From assembly GCA_942492815.1 (NCBI GenBank), contig OW818658.1, positions 3,038,001 to 3,102,000 of the forward strand: a stretch of 64,000 bases of DNA, written 5' to 3'. Below the pieces are notes generated by a model. The model was not told where the DNA came from and searched no databases. It worked only from the letters and a program-made list of their open reading frames with translations. Made by a program: the position numbers and the translations under genes. The stretch's first letter is position 1. Every line of letters starts with the position of its first letter. This document shows positions 50,304-59,419 of this stretch, in pieces. This DNA is from JAEUWI01 sp942492815 (GTDB lineage: Bacteria; Hydrogenedentota; Hydrogenedentia; Hydrogenedentales; JAEUWI01).

Positions 50304-51238
50304 TGCGAACTGTATTCTTCGGCACGCCGGACATTGCCGTCCCGTCGCTCCAGGCCATCGAAGCCCTCCACGACGTGACGGCGGTGGTGTGCCAGCCCGA
50401 CCGGCCCCAGGGGCGCAGCAGCAAGCTGGTGCCTCCGCCGGTCAAGGTGGCTGCGGAGAAGCTGGGTATCCCGGTGCACCAGCCAGAGAAATTGAACGAC
50501 GGTGCCTTTGAGGCCTGGCTGAAGGCCCAGGCCCCGGAGGTCTGCATGATCGCCGCCTATGGCCGCCTGTTGAAGCAGCCCCTGCTCGACGTCCCCACCC
50601 ATGGCTGGCTCAACATGCACCCGAGCCTCCTGCCCAAATACCGGGGCCCCTCCCCCATCCAGTCCGCCATCTTGAATGGAGACACCGTGACGGGGATCAG
50701 CATCATGCGTCTGGTGCTCGAAATGGATGCGGGCGATCTGTTGCTTCAAGAGCGGGTGGAGATTGGTGAAAATGAAACCGCCGTGGAACTCGCCCAGCGT
50801 CTGGGCATCCTGGGAGCGGAGCTAATGTTCAAGGGCCTGCGCCTGGTCGAAGAGGGCACTGCCTCCTTCACGCCCCAGAACCCCGCAGGCGTGGTGGAAT
50901 GCAAAATGTTTGAGAAGAATGACGGGCGAATCCGCTGGGCCGCCGGTGCCCCCGCGATTCACAATCTGGTACGCGCCGCCCAGCCCTGGCCGATCGCCCA
51001 TTGCGAACTCGGTGGCGAGGTCCACCGCATCCACGAGACGCGCCTCGCTGAGGGCCCCGCTTCGGGCATTCCCGGCACCGTGGAAGAAGTACTCAAGGAT
51101 CGGCTGGTCGTTGCCACGGGCGAGGGCCGCATCGCCATCACCCAGATTCAGGGGCCCGGCAAGCGGGTCATGAACACCGGCGATTTCCTCCGGGGCCATA
51201 AACTGGACGCGGGCGCGACCTTTACGGATATTCACTGA
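50303..51238 (+). CDS. fmt: Methionyl-tRNA formyltransferase
   Basis: A 311-residue enzyme that formylates initiator Met-tRNA. N-terminal FFGTPDIAVPSL, the folate/catalytic core NMHPSLLPKYRGPSPIQ with the conserved Asn-His pair, MDAGDLL, and the C-terminal tRNA-binding domain. Start GTG overlaps the ybaB stop by one base, and its stop overlaps rsmB (TGATG), so three genes are coupled. The usual def gene is not adjacent. Confidence 0.96.
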   Translation: MRTVFFGTPDIAVPSLQAIEALHDVTAVVCQPDRPQGRSSKLVPPPVKVAAEKLGIPVHQPEKLNDGAFEAWLKAQAPEVCMIAAYGRLLKQPLLDVPTHGWLNMHPSLLPKYRGPSPIQSAILNGDTVTGISIMRLVLEMDAGDLLLQERVEIGENETAVELAQRLGILGAELMFKGLRLVEEGTASFTPQNPAGVVECKMFEKNDGRIRWAAGAPAIHNLVRAAQPWPIAHCELGGEVHRIHETRLAEGPASGIPGTVEEVLKDRLVVATGEGRIAITQIQGPGKRVMNTGDFLRGHKLDAGATFTDIH

Positions 51239-52572
51239 TGCCCGCCGAACCGGTACGCGACGCCGCCCTGGATGTGCTCCTCCGCGTTTTTGACGAGCGC
51301 GCCATCTACCTCGATGTCTCCCTGGACAAGACGCAGCGGCGCAAGAAGCTCTCCGAACGGGGACGGCGCTTCCTGGGCATGCTGGTCTATGGGACGGTGC
51401 GTCACAAGACCCTGTGTGATTTCGTGCTCCAGCAGCACTGTCACCAGCCGCTGGACGAACTGCCCCTCGTCATCCGGACGATACTCCAGATGGCGGTGTT
51501 CCAGTCGCTCTTCTGTGATCAGGTAACCCATCCGGCGATGGTCCACACCTCTGTGGACCTGGCCAAGCACCGCACCCATGCGGGCCTGGCGCGCATGGTC
51601 AACGCCGTGCTTCGCAAGGTACCCCAGACCCTGGAAGAGATCACCTTTCCCGACCCGGAGAAGGAGCTGGCGAAATACCTCAAGATTCGCCATTCCATGC
51701 CCAAATGGCTCATCCGGAAATGGATGGAGCAGTTTGGCGATGAGACGGCCCGGGCGCTGTGCGAAGCCTCCTGCGAGACGGCCGACAGCATCCTGCGGGT
51801 CAACACCCTCAAGACGACCAAGGCCGAACTGCTTGAGCGACTCGGAAATTCGGGCGTTATCGCGGCGGACGACGTGGCGCTGCCCAATGCCCTGCGCGTG
51901 ATTCAGGGCGGCGGCCTTCCGAGAACCAAGTGGTTCCAACAGGGCCACTTCTTTCTACAAGACACGGCCTCGATGCTACCGGCGCTTTTGCTGGAACCCC
52001 AGCCGGATGACCGGGTATTGGATATGTGTGCGGCGCCGGGTGGCAAGACGACCCACCTGGCGGAGTTGGCGGAGGGCAAGGCCCACATCACAGCGATGGA
52101 CGCCAGCCGCACGCGGTTGTGGAAGGTGCTGGAAAACATCGAGCGACTGGAAACGCCCGGAATCAGCGTGATCTGCGGCGACGGCATGAACCCGCCCATT
52201 CGGGGCGAGTTCGACCGCGTGCTGGTGGATGCACCGTGCAGTGGCCTGGGCACGCTGCGCCGCCACCCCGATCTGAAGTGGCGGATGACGCCGGAATCGA
52301 TAGAAGAAATGGCGCGGAACCAGCGGACCCTGTTGCGATCCGCCATTGGCCTCTGCAAAAATAACGGAATCATTGTCTATTCCGTGTGTACCTTTACCCC
52401 CGAAGAAACCACTGCGGTCATCGAGTCCATAGTGGCCGAAGGCGGCGTCACACTGGAAAACGGACCGGAGTATCTTAATTCGTGGAACATCGCCCAGGGA
52501 ATGTATCAGAGCCTCCCCTCCAGCGGAGCGTGGGACGGATTCTTCTTGACGCGGTTTCGGAAACAATCCTGA
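51238..52572 (+). CDS. rsmB: 16S rRNA (cytosine-967-C5) methyltransferase
   Basis: A 444-residue enzyme: N-terminal NusB-like RNA-binding domain (~1-140), then a Rossmann methyltransferase with CAAPGGKTTHLAEL, DAPCSGLGTLRRHPD (one catalytic Cys) and YSVCTFTPEE (second Cys). The order fmt-rsmB is common. The next gene starts inside its 3' end. Confidence 0.95.
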   Translation: MPAEPVRDAALDVLLRVFDERAIYLDVSLDKTQRRKKLSERGRRFLGMLVYGTVRHKTLCDFVLQQHCHQPLDELPLVIRTILQMAVFQSLFCDQVTHPAMVHTSVDLAKHRTHAGLARMVNAVLRKVPQTLEEITFPDPEKELAKYLKIRHSMPKWLIRKWMEQFGDETARALCEASCETADSILRVNTLKTTKAELLERLGNSGVIAADDVALPNALRVIQGGGLPRTKWFQQGHFFLQDTASMLPALLLEPQPDDRVLDMCAAPGGKTTHLAELAEGKAHITAMDASRTRLWKVLENIERLETPGISVICGDGMNPPIRGEFDRVLVDAPCSGLGTLRRHPDLKWRMTPESIEEMARNQRTLLRSAIGLCKNNGIIVYSVCTFTPEETTAVIESIVAEGGVTLENGPEYLNSWNIAQGMYQSLPSSGAWDGFFLTRFRKQS

Positions 52573-53597
52573 ACTTCGTCTTCTTCATCCTGAAGTTCGC
52601 CGCCTGGGGCATCCAGTGGACGGCGGCCCTCGTCGTGTTCCTGGTGGTCATGGCGGGATCGGGCTACTACGTGTTCATGGAAACCCTGGACGGCGGCGAA
52701 CCCGTGCAGGTGCCCAACATCATGAATCTTCCCCGGGACGAAGCGGAAAACCGCCTGGCGGAGCAGGGCCTCGAAATGGGGCGGCCGAACAACGTCTCCC
52801 ACGAGACGATTCCGAAATACCACATCATCAGCCAACGCCCCGCGCCGGGCCGGGTGGTGCGCACGGGCCGCAAGGTCTACCCGACGGTCAGCATGGGCAA
52901 AGATTTTCTCCTCGCTCCCGAGCTCGTGAAGCGACCACTTGAAGCGGCGCGCACGGAGCTGGCCAGTTCCCAGTTTCGCCTGGGCAGCGTGGCCCGTATC
53001 CGCCACAAGTCCCCGCGCAACACGGTACTCTCACAGTATCCGCCTCCCGGCGCTCCGCTTGAGAAACTCGGCGATCTGCACCTGCTCGTAAGTGACGGCG
53101 ATGCGCGCTACGAGGATTACATGCCCGACCTGCGGGAAAAGCCGGTCAGTGAAGTGGCCGCGATCATGGCGCCCTTCAAGGTCGTTCTGGTGCCCAAGTA
53201 TGTGGACCTCCCCGATGCCCGTGAGGGCGTAGTGCTCAATCAAGATCCCCAGCCCGCCACCTTGATCACCGAAGGGCAGACGGTCACCTACGAAGTTAAG
53301 CTGTCCAAGGAAGAGGAATTCCAAAAAGGCCTGGTTCAGCACCAGATGTCCATCGACTTCTACGATAAGGAAGTCCGGGTGGACCGCATCGACACCTTCG
53401 GCAATCGCCAGGTCATCAAGAGCTACCCACCGGCCTTCGACGAACAGTCTCGGGCAAGCCGGGTAATCGGCGGCACGCTGGCCATTTCAGTAACGTATGT
53501 CAAGAACTGCACGGTCGAAATCTACGTCGACAACAATATCATCGCCGCCTATGCTCTGAAAGATGGCGAAGAGCCGATGAAGTCCTCACTGCCGTGA
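52530..53597 (+). CDS. Membrane-anchored PASTA-domain protein without kinase
   Basis: About 355 residues. Two hydrophobic segments near the N-terminus (~10-46) place the rest outside. Three PASTA-type domains follow: VPNIMNLPRDEAENRLAEQG..., a second at ~125-195 (PELVKRPLEAARTEL) and a third at ~200-265 (MPDLREKPVSEVAAIM). The C-terminal ~80 residues are unassigned. PASTA domains bind muropeptides and usually belong to PknB-type kinases; here no kinase is fused. The start is uncertain: GTG 52530 or GTG 52482, both within rsmB. Position fmt-rsmB-PASTA-rpe parallels the kinase locus of Firmicutes. Confidence 0.8.
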   Translation: MGRILLDAVSETILNFVFFILKFAAWGIQWTAALVVFLVVMAGSGYYVFMETLDGGEPVQVPNIMNLPRDEAENRLAEQGLEMGRPNNVSHETIPKYHIISQRPAPGRVVRTGRKVYPTVSMGKDFLLAPELVKRPLEAARTELASSQFRLGSVARIRHKSPRNTVLSQYPPPGAPLEKLGDLHLLVSDGDARYEDYMPDLREKPVSEVAAIMAPFKVVLVPKYVDLPDAREGVVLNQDPQPATLITEGQTVTYEVKLSKEEEFQKGLVQHQMSIDFYDKEVRVDRIDTFGNRQVIKSYPPAFDEQSRASRVIGGTLAISVTYVKNCTVEIYVDNNIIAAYALKDGEEPMKSSLP

Positions 53598-53938
53598 CGA
53601 AAGTTAAGAAGTCGCACCAGGACTAACGTGGACTTCCTTAAGAATTTCTAACCACGAATGAACTTAAAGCAACTTTTTGGCCGCAACCCAAAAGACTGAA
53701 CCGCAAATTTTCGCAAATTCGCGCAAATTTTCTTCGGGACACGAATAGTCGGTAGTGCTTGAAGGGTGCCGGGCTTCTATTATAGGGATTTGAACCTATT
53801 TTTCCGTGAAGTTCCGTGCCCTTCCGTGGTCAGAATCTTTTCACCGGAAACGTTACAGAATATTGCTATGAACCGTTTTTTGCGCGTACCGCCACCCGTG
53901 TACGCTTCAACCGGATGAACCGAAAAGGTATACTCTTC
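53598..53938. other. Gene-free gap with degenerate repeat words
   Basis: 341 bp between the PASTA gene and rpe. It contains AACCACGAATGAACTTAA near 53650, CGCAAATTTTCGCAAATTCG near 53702 and CCGTGCCCTTCCGTGGTCAG near 53815, i.e. worn members of the CACGGAG and related families. A TATACT at 53929-53934 could be a -10 for rpe. No gene is seen. Confidence 0.55.
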
Positions 53939-54583
53939 GTGCCCCAGATAAAGATTGCCCCATCCATCCTCGCCAGTGATTTCAGCAAGCTCGGCGAAGA
54001 AATCTCCGACGTGATCGCCGCCGGCGCCGACTGGATCCACATCGACGTGATGGACGGCCACTTCGCCCCCAACATCACCCTCGGCCCCCCGGTAGTCGCC
54101 TCCATCCGCCAGCACTGCACGGTGCCCATGGACGTACACCTGATGCTCTCCGACCCCATGGCCTATGTGGCGGACTTCGCCAATGCAGGCGCCGACACCA
54201 TAACCTTCCACGTGGAAGCCACCGACCACCCGCTCCGGGTCATCGACAAGATCAAGGAGCTGGGCTGCCTGGCGGGAATCGTATTGAACCCCGGAACACC
54301 GGAAGACGACATCGAGTACATCGTCGAGCATGTCGACATGGTGCTCGTGATGACGGTGAACCCCGGCTTTGGGGGCCAGGCCTTCATCCCCGATATGCTC
54401 CGGAAGATCACCAATGTACGCGCCATGATGGACGGCCGGGATGTGGAAGTGGACGGCGGGATTGACCCGAGCACGGCCCCCCTGGTCATCGAGGCGGGTG
54501 CCAATGTGCTGGTGGCGGGCAACTACGTCTTCAAGCACGAATCCTACCTCGAAGCGATCGAGTCGCTACGCGGTGGCGTGTAG
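53939..54583 (+). CDS. rpe: Ribulose-phosphate 3-epimerase
   Basis: A 214-residue TIM-barrel enzyme of the pentose phosphate pathway. It has IAPSILASDFSKLGEE, the metal His/Asp pair in HIDVMDGHFAPN, HLM(L), MTVNPGFGGQ and the catalytic Asp in VDGGI. GTG 53939 gives the standard N-terminus and has AAAAGG 10 nt upstream; ATG 53915 would add eight residues but has no ribosome site. It is the last gene of the fmt-rsmB-PASTA run but 341 bp away. Confidence 0.93.
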   Translation: MPQIKIAPSILASDFSKLGEEISDVIAAGADWIHIDVMDGHFAPNITLGPPVVASIRQHCTVPMDVHLMLSDPMAYVADFANAGADTITFHVEATDHPLRVIDKIKELGCLAGIVLNPGTPEDDIEYIVEHVDMVLVMTVNPGFGGQAFIPDMLRKITNVRAMMDGRDVEVDGGIDPSTAPLVIEAGANVLVAGNYVFKHESYLEAIESLRGGV

Positions 54584-54850
54584 TCGGGACGGACTCGCGC
54601 CCATAGCTTTTTTGAGCGCGGGCCACGTCGTTGACTACGGGTGTATCCCACACTGACGCGGTGACCGCAACGCGCGTGCCCGTCCCCGTGGATGGGCAGG
54701 AGGACTTCGGCTTTTTGGTCCCCGTCACGACTCCGGCTTCCACTGGGACATGCCGCCGCATCGGAGTGGCTTTCGCCCAACTCGGTGGATCACATGACAT
54801 GCAGACACCTTGCCGATCGTAAGCGGCCTTGCGGCGGTACGTCCCCTGAA

Positions 54851-56053
54851 TTACTCTTCCGGGGTCTCGCCCTCGGACGAAGCGGCCACGCCCGCCATAT
54901 TTTCCAGGCCCTTCCACTGGGCGACGCCGTCGCGGATGGAAAGATACCAGCCATCCGATTCCACCTCGTCGGAAACCAGCAGGGGTACGGTCGTCAGGGT
55001 GGTGTTGTTGAGCGACACTGTCAACTCGCCCACCACAGACATGGGGCTCAAGGGGGCCTCCAGCGTTTCGGGGTGAATGGCGGAAACCTGCACTTCGCTC
55101 ATGAGATTCCGGGGCAGCAGGATGGACACATCCCCGCCGGCACAGACCGACGCCGTCCGCACTTTTCCGTGGTAAACCGGGACGTCCACGCCCAGGGGGG
55201 CACCTTTCCCGATGAGGGTGATCTCGGCGTAGTCGTCGAGAAAGCGGTTGAAGAGATCTTCCGCGAGTTGAAAGCGCCCGTACTTGCTCTGGGAGCCCAT
55301 GATCACGCAGACCAGTCGCTGTCCATTGCGCTGGGCCGTGGCCGCGACACAAAAGCCCGCGGCATTGATGAAGCCGGTTTTCAGTCCGTCGCAATCGGCC
55401 ATGCGCCAGAGCAGCTTGTTCGTGTTGGATTTCACTGGCTCGTCCGGCCGGAACTGAAGTTCCTTCTGGCGCACGAGGGCCATAATCTGGTCCTTCTTGA
55501 TGCAGGCCAGGGCGAGCAGGGCCATGTCCCGGGCTGTGGTCTCATCAAAGGACTTGCGGTCGGAAGGCGGGAGGCCGTGTACGCCGCGGATAATGGTACG
55601 GGACATTCCGAGGGTCTTGGCCCGCTCGTTGGCGACCTTCAAATAGGCTTCCGCACTGCCCCAGAGCCCTTCGGCAACGGCCATGGCGGCATCGTTGGCC
55701 GAGGCCACGGCAACCGCCTGCATCATCTTGCCGAGGGGCCATTCTTCCCCGACCTTCAACTGAACCTGCGTGCCCCCCATGCCCTGGGCATGCGCCGTCA
55801 CGGGTATCATGGTTTCGGGGACCCAGTCACCGCGCTCATAGCCCTCGGACACGAGCAGCATGAGCATGAGCTTGATCATGCTCGCCGGTGGCCGGACCAC
55901 ATCCGCGTTTTCCTCATACAACACGAGCCCTCGGTCCATCTCCATACAGATGATACTGTGATTCTCGGGCTCGGCGGGGGCGGCGTGAGTGGCCGACACA
56001 CCGACCAGCAAAGCAATCGCACAGCAAAGCGGGGTTAGCAGGATTTTGGTCAT
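54851..56053 (-). CDS. D-alanyl-D-alanine carboxypeptidase (DacA/PBP5 family)
   Basis: A 400-residue periplasmic penicillin-binding protein with a Sec signal peptide (~1-25). Active-site motifs are Ser58-Met-Ile-Lys61, Ser118-Ala-Asn120 and Lys225-Thr-Gly227. The C-terminal PBP5-type beta domain (~270-360) follows. It trims the terminal D-Ala of peptidoglycan pentapeptides. ATG 56053 has GGAG 6 nt upstream and is preferred to ATG 56065. No clear C-terminal amphipathic anchor is seen. Confidence 0.93.
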   Translation of the reverse strand: MTKILLTPLCCAIALLVGVSATHAAPAEPENHSIICMEMDRGLVLYEENADVVRPPASMIKLMLMLLVSEGYERGDWVPETMIPVTAHAQGMGGTQVQLKVGEEWPLGKMMQAVAVASANDAAMAVAEGLWGSAEAYLKVANERAKTLGMSRTIIRGVHGLPPSDRKSFDETTARDMALLALACIKKDQIMALVRQKELQFRPDEPVKSNTNKLLWRMADCDGLKTGFINAAGFCVAATAQRNGQRLVCVIMGSQSKYGRFQLAEDLFNRFLDDYAEITLIGKGAPLGVDVPVYHGKVRTASVCAGGDVSILLPRNLMSEVQVSAIHPETLEAPLSPMSVVGELTVSLNNTTLTTVPLLVSDEVESDGWYLSIRDGVAQWKGLENMAGVAASSEGETPEE

Positions 56054-56086
56054 TACATGCTCCATATTTCAGGGGACTCTACACGT

Positions 56087-58885
56087 TCAACGCATGCCAA
56101 TGGGTGCCGGCTCGCTCTCCCCAGGCATCTCACTTATATCAAGGTGCTTCCGCACCAACTCCATCAATTCATCGGTACTGAAAGGCTTTCGTATGCAGCC
56201 CGCCACCCCCTGCGGCACGCGATCACGCTGGGGCAGGCCGGTCATCACATAAAGGGGGACGCCGCGGCTCTGGGCGTGGGGCAGGATCTCGCCCAACTGC
56301 TCCGTCACACTCGTGCCCGGCACATCCACGTCCACCAGGATCAAGCCCGGCCGTTCGATTTGGAGCAGCTCCATCGCCTGGGCGGGGGCGGCGGCGCAGT
56401 AGGCGAGCACGTGGCGGCGTGCCATGGCCGTGTCCACCCATTCCAGGAGACCGGGATCGTTATCCACCACCAGAATTCGGGCCAGAACGTTGTCGCTCTC
56501 ATGGTCCCGAACGCGCCTGCCCTTTTCCATCCCGCTCTCGTCTTCATTGCAGACGGCGTGGATGGCATCGGCCAGATCCTGGGCGGTAAAGGGTTTGGAG
56601 ACAAAATAGATGTCGCCCCATAGATCGCCCGCTTCGCGCAGGCGCTCGCCCGACGCACCGGTAAAGGCAATCACGGGTACCGTGTCGGAGGTCAGGTTCT
56701 GTCGCAGCAGCGTCAGGGTACTCAGGCCGGCGATATCGTTGATGGTATCATTGAGCAGGATGAGTGCCGGCTGCTTCCGCTCAAGTTCCCGCAGGCACTG
56801 GTAGCCGTTTGTAGCCCGCCGAAACTCAATACCGATGGGGTCAAGCACGTAGGTTAACGCGCGGGGAAAGGCCTCGCCTTCGTCCACGACCAGCACGTCC
56901 CACCCGGCCAGATGGCCCAGCGAATCCCGTTTCCACTCCGGATCGAAGACGACCGCAGGCAGGACCACGGTGAACGTGCAGCCCTTGCCCTCTTCGCTCT
57001 CCACCGCAATCGTCCCCCCGTGCGCCTCGACGATGCTCTTGGCGATGGACAGGCCGATGCCGGTACCTTCATAGCGTCGGGTCTTGGAGCTGTCGACCTG
57101 GAAGAATTTGTCGAAGACCTTCTGCTGGTGCTCGCGGCGGATGCCGATGCCCGTATCCGTGACCGACATTTTGAAGGTACGGCCTTCGATGCACTCCGCG
57201 CGGACCGTTATACTGCCGCCTTCGGGCGTAAACTTGAGGGCATTGTTAAAGAGAATGCCCAGCACCTGATCCATTTTCGTCCGGTCGCACCAGATGGGCG
57301 GCAGGCCCTCCGGCACCTCGGATTTCAGCTCAATCTCCCGGGCGAGTGCCCCCGGATGGAAAGACGAAACTGACTCCAGGATAAGTGCCGATGGTGTGCA
57401 GAGCCGGCGAGAGATCTGGACCCCTCGAATCTCCATCCGGCTGAACTCGATGATCTCGTTCAGGTGGCCGACGAGTCGGCGCACGTTGCGGTCCATGACG
57501 CGCACCGCGGCAATCTGCGGGCCGGCCATCTCACCGAGGCTGCCCGACTCCAGCATTTCCACATAACCCTGGATGGTGCTCAGGGGCGTCCGCAGTTCAT
57601 GGCTGACATTGGAGAGAAAGCTGTCCTTGGCCCGATCGTGCATGAGCAGTTCTTCATTCAGCTCCTCCAGCTTCTGGGCGCGCTGCTCGAGCTGGAGCTG
57701 CATCTGCTTCAACTCGCTTACGCCGGTGACGACCAGCGAGTAGACGGGCTCCACCGCACTCCCCTGGGTCAGATAGGTCACCGCAAGCATGACGGGAACG
57801 GCCGCACCGCCGGTATCCACAAAATTGAGTTCGAGGCGGGCCTCCTCGTCGGGAAGTGACTCCCGCTTCACGAGGAGGTTCAGCAGGCGGACCCGGCCCG
57901 CGGCGTCTACAAACTCCAGGACGTCCCGGCCCAGGATGTTGGTTTCATCCGTCTTCAACAGGTCGCAAATGCGCCGGTTGACGAACTGGATCCGGTTGCT
58001 TGTGTCGATGGTGAGGAAACCTTCGTTCATGGAAAGCAGAAGGGTGCGGAAGCGCTCTTCCGATTCCTGGAGCTTCTGGGTCTGTTCTTCCACGAGGATC
58101 TGAAGACCCTGGGCGTAGCGTTCCACCCGTTTGGCGAGGCGCTTCTGTTCCGTGATTTCGCGGACTGTGGCCAGGTTGGCGTAGTGACGACCGAAGCGGT
58201 TTAAGACCGGCGTTCCGCTGAACCAGAAGTATCGTTCCTCGTCGTTTACATTCCAGGTAACTTCGTATTCCGAAGCGACACAGTTCTTCCGTTGTTCGAT
58301 ATGATCGGAAATCCCCTGAAGTTGGAAACGCTCCGCCAGGGCGAGGGTGTCCTGGCCCAGCACGTCCCCCTCTTCGATATGAAACATCTCCAGAAAACGC
58401 TTGTTCACCATCAATACCGGACCGTCCACCCGACTCAGGATGAAGCCCTCGTGCATGTGGTTGGCCAAGTACATGAAGCGCTCGGCCATACCCTCCACGT
58501 CTTCCCCCGTCCGGGCCACCATATAGAGCACCACGACGAGTCCGAGCATGAGGCTGCCGATCCCGATGACCCGCGAGAACAGCGCGAGCTGCTGGCTCAT
58601 GACGGTCGCGTCATCGGAGGGGTCGGAAAAGCCCGTGACACTCAAACCCGCGCCCAGCAGGAGCATGACCACGCCGAGCAGGAGGAAGAGGCGCTCCACA
58701 AGACTAATCTGGAAGCGGGCCAGCAGGTTGCCACAGGAGATGAGAGGAATCGCCACCGAAATCAGTGTGACCACGCCACGCAGGGCCACATTGTCCAGTT
58801 GCAAGGAAAAGAGAATCCCGCCGAGTCCCATGAGAATGGGAATCAAGTAGAGAATCAGCCTTTTTCTCGGATAGCGACTTTTCAT
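56087..58885 (-). CDS. Hybrid histidine kinase (TM-PAS-PAS-HK-REC-REC)
   Basis: A 932-residue membrane sensor. Four hydrophobic segments in residues 8-125, PAS domains at ~135-250 and ~280-395, a coiled linker, HisKA with His429 (SNVSHELRTPL), an ATPase domain (~530-655, DTGIGIRREHQ, GTGIGLSIAKS) and two receivers (~668-785 and ~800-915). In the first receiver the phospho-acceptor position reads LILLNDT, with Asn where Asp is expected; the second keeps LILVDVDVPG and the Lys of IRKPF. ATG 58885 is chosen because an extended -10 promoter (58920-58928) lies just upstream; the TTG further up precedes that promoter. No separate regulator gene is adjacent. Confidence 0.9.
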   Translation of the reverse strand: MKSRYPRKRLILYLIPILMGLGGILFSLQLDNVALRGVVTLISVAIPLISCGNLLARFQISLVERLFLLLGVVMLLLGAGLSVTGFSDPSDDATVMSQQLALFSRVIGIGSLMLGLVVVLYMVARTGEDVEGMAERFMYLANHMHEGFILSRVDGPVLMVNKRFLEMFHIEEGDVLGQDTLALAERFQLQGISDHIEQRKNCVASEYEVTWNVNDEERYFWFSGTPVLNRFGRHYANLATVREITEQKRLAKRVERYAQGLQILVEEQTQKLQESEERFRTLLLSMNEGFLTIDTSNRIQFVNRRICDLLKTDETNILGRDVLEFVDAAGRVRLLNLLVKRESLPDEEARLELNFVDTGGAAVPVMLAVTYLTQGSAVEPVYSLVVTGVSELKQMQLQLEQRAQKLEELNEELLMHDRAKDSFLSNVSHELRTPLSTIQGYVEMLESGSLGEMAGPQIAAVRVMDRNVRRLVGHLNEIIEFSRMEIRGVQISRRLCTPSALILESVSSFHPGALAREIELKSEVPEGLPPIWCDRTKMDQVLGILFNNALKFTPEGGSITVRAECIEGRTFKMSVTDTGIGIRREHQQKVFDKFFQVDSSKTRRYEGTGIGLSIAKSIVEAHGGTIAVESEEGKGCTFTVVLPAVVFDPEWKRDSLGHLAGWDVLVVDEGEAFPRALTYVLDPIGIEFRRATNGYQCLRELERKQPALILLNDTINDIAGLSTLTLLRQNLTSDTVPVIAFTGASGERLREAGDLWGDIYFVSKPFTAQDLADAIHAVCNEDESGMEKGRRVRDHESDNVLARILVVDNDPGLLEWVDTAMARRHVLAYCAAAPAQAMELLQIERPGLILVDVDVPGTSVTEQLGEILPHAQSRGVPLYVMTGLPQRDRVPQGVAGCIRKPFSTDELMELVRKHLDISEMPGESEPAPIGMR

Positions 58886-58919
58886 AGGCGTTGGACCACA
58901 CACAACTCTAACTGAACCC

Positions 58920-58928
58920 AGTATACCA
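58920..58928 (-). promoter_or_regulatory. Extended -10 promoter for the hybrid kinase
   Basis: On the minus strand TGG-TATACT (plus 58920-58928) with no good -35. A start near 58912 gives a ~27-nt leader before ATG 58885. Confidence 0.5.
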
Positions 58929-58951
58929 GATATTGTGTGTGCAATGCCCAA

Positions 58952-59407
58952 TCAACCACTACCCATTCTCTCCCGCGCTATCGCCTCGCTGGCGAGCACG
59001 TCGCAGCGCTCGTTATAGTGTACGCCCGCATGTCCCTTGACCCAGCGCCACTGGACGTCATGCTGGCTCGCGACCGCGTCGAGTTCCTTCCAAAGGTCCA
59101 CATTCTTGATTTCGCCGCCCTTCCGGGTCCAGTTTTTTCGCTTCCAGCCCGGCAGCCACTCCGTGATGCCTTTTTTCACGTACTCCGAGTCGGTGTGGAT
59201 GGCCACCTTGCACGGACGGTTGAGGGCGTTCAGGCTGGAGATGGCAGCGGTCATTTCCATGCGGTTGTTGGTCGTATCCGGGTGACTGCCGGACAGCTCC
59301 CTGACTTTTCCCTTGTAAATGAGGATAGCACCCCATCCCCCGACGCCGGGGTTGGGCACGCAGCCGCCATCGGTATAAATGACGACCCGTTCTTCGGATT
59401 CAGACAC
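58952..59407 (-). CDS. rnhA: Ribonuclease HI
   Basis: A 151-residue enzyme that cuts the RNA strand of RNA-DNA hybrids. The catalytic acids are Asp13 (IYTDGGCVPNP), Glu51 (RMEMTAAI), Asp73 (TDSEYV) and Asp136 (NERCDVLA). The basic protrusion (WKRKNWTRKG) typical of E. coli-type RNase HI is present. GTG 59407 has AAGGA 10 nt upstream, overlapping the stop of the EamA gene, suggesting co-transcription. Confidence 0.96.
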   Translation of the reverse strand: MSESEERVVIYTDGGCVPNPGVGGWGAILIYKGKVRELSGSHPDTTNNRMEMTAAISSLNALNRPCKVAIHTDSEYVKKGITEWLPGWKRKNWTRKGGEIKNVDLWKELDAVASQHDVQWRWVKGHAGVHYNERCDVLASEAIARERMGSG

Positions 59408-59419
59408 GCTTCAGGTTCC

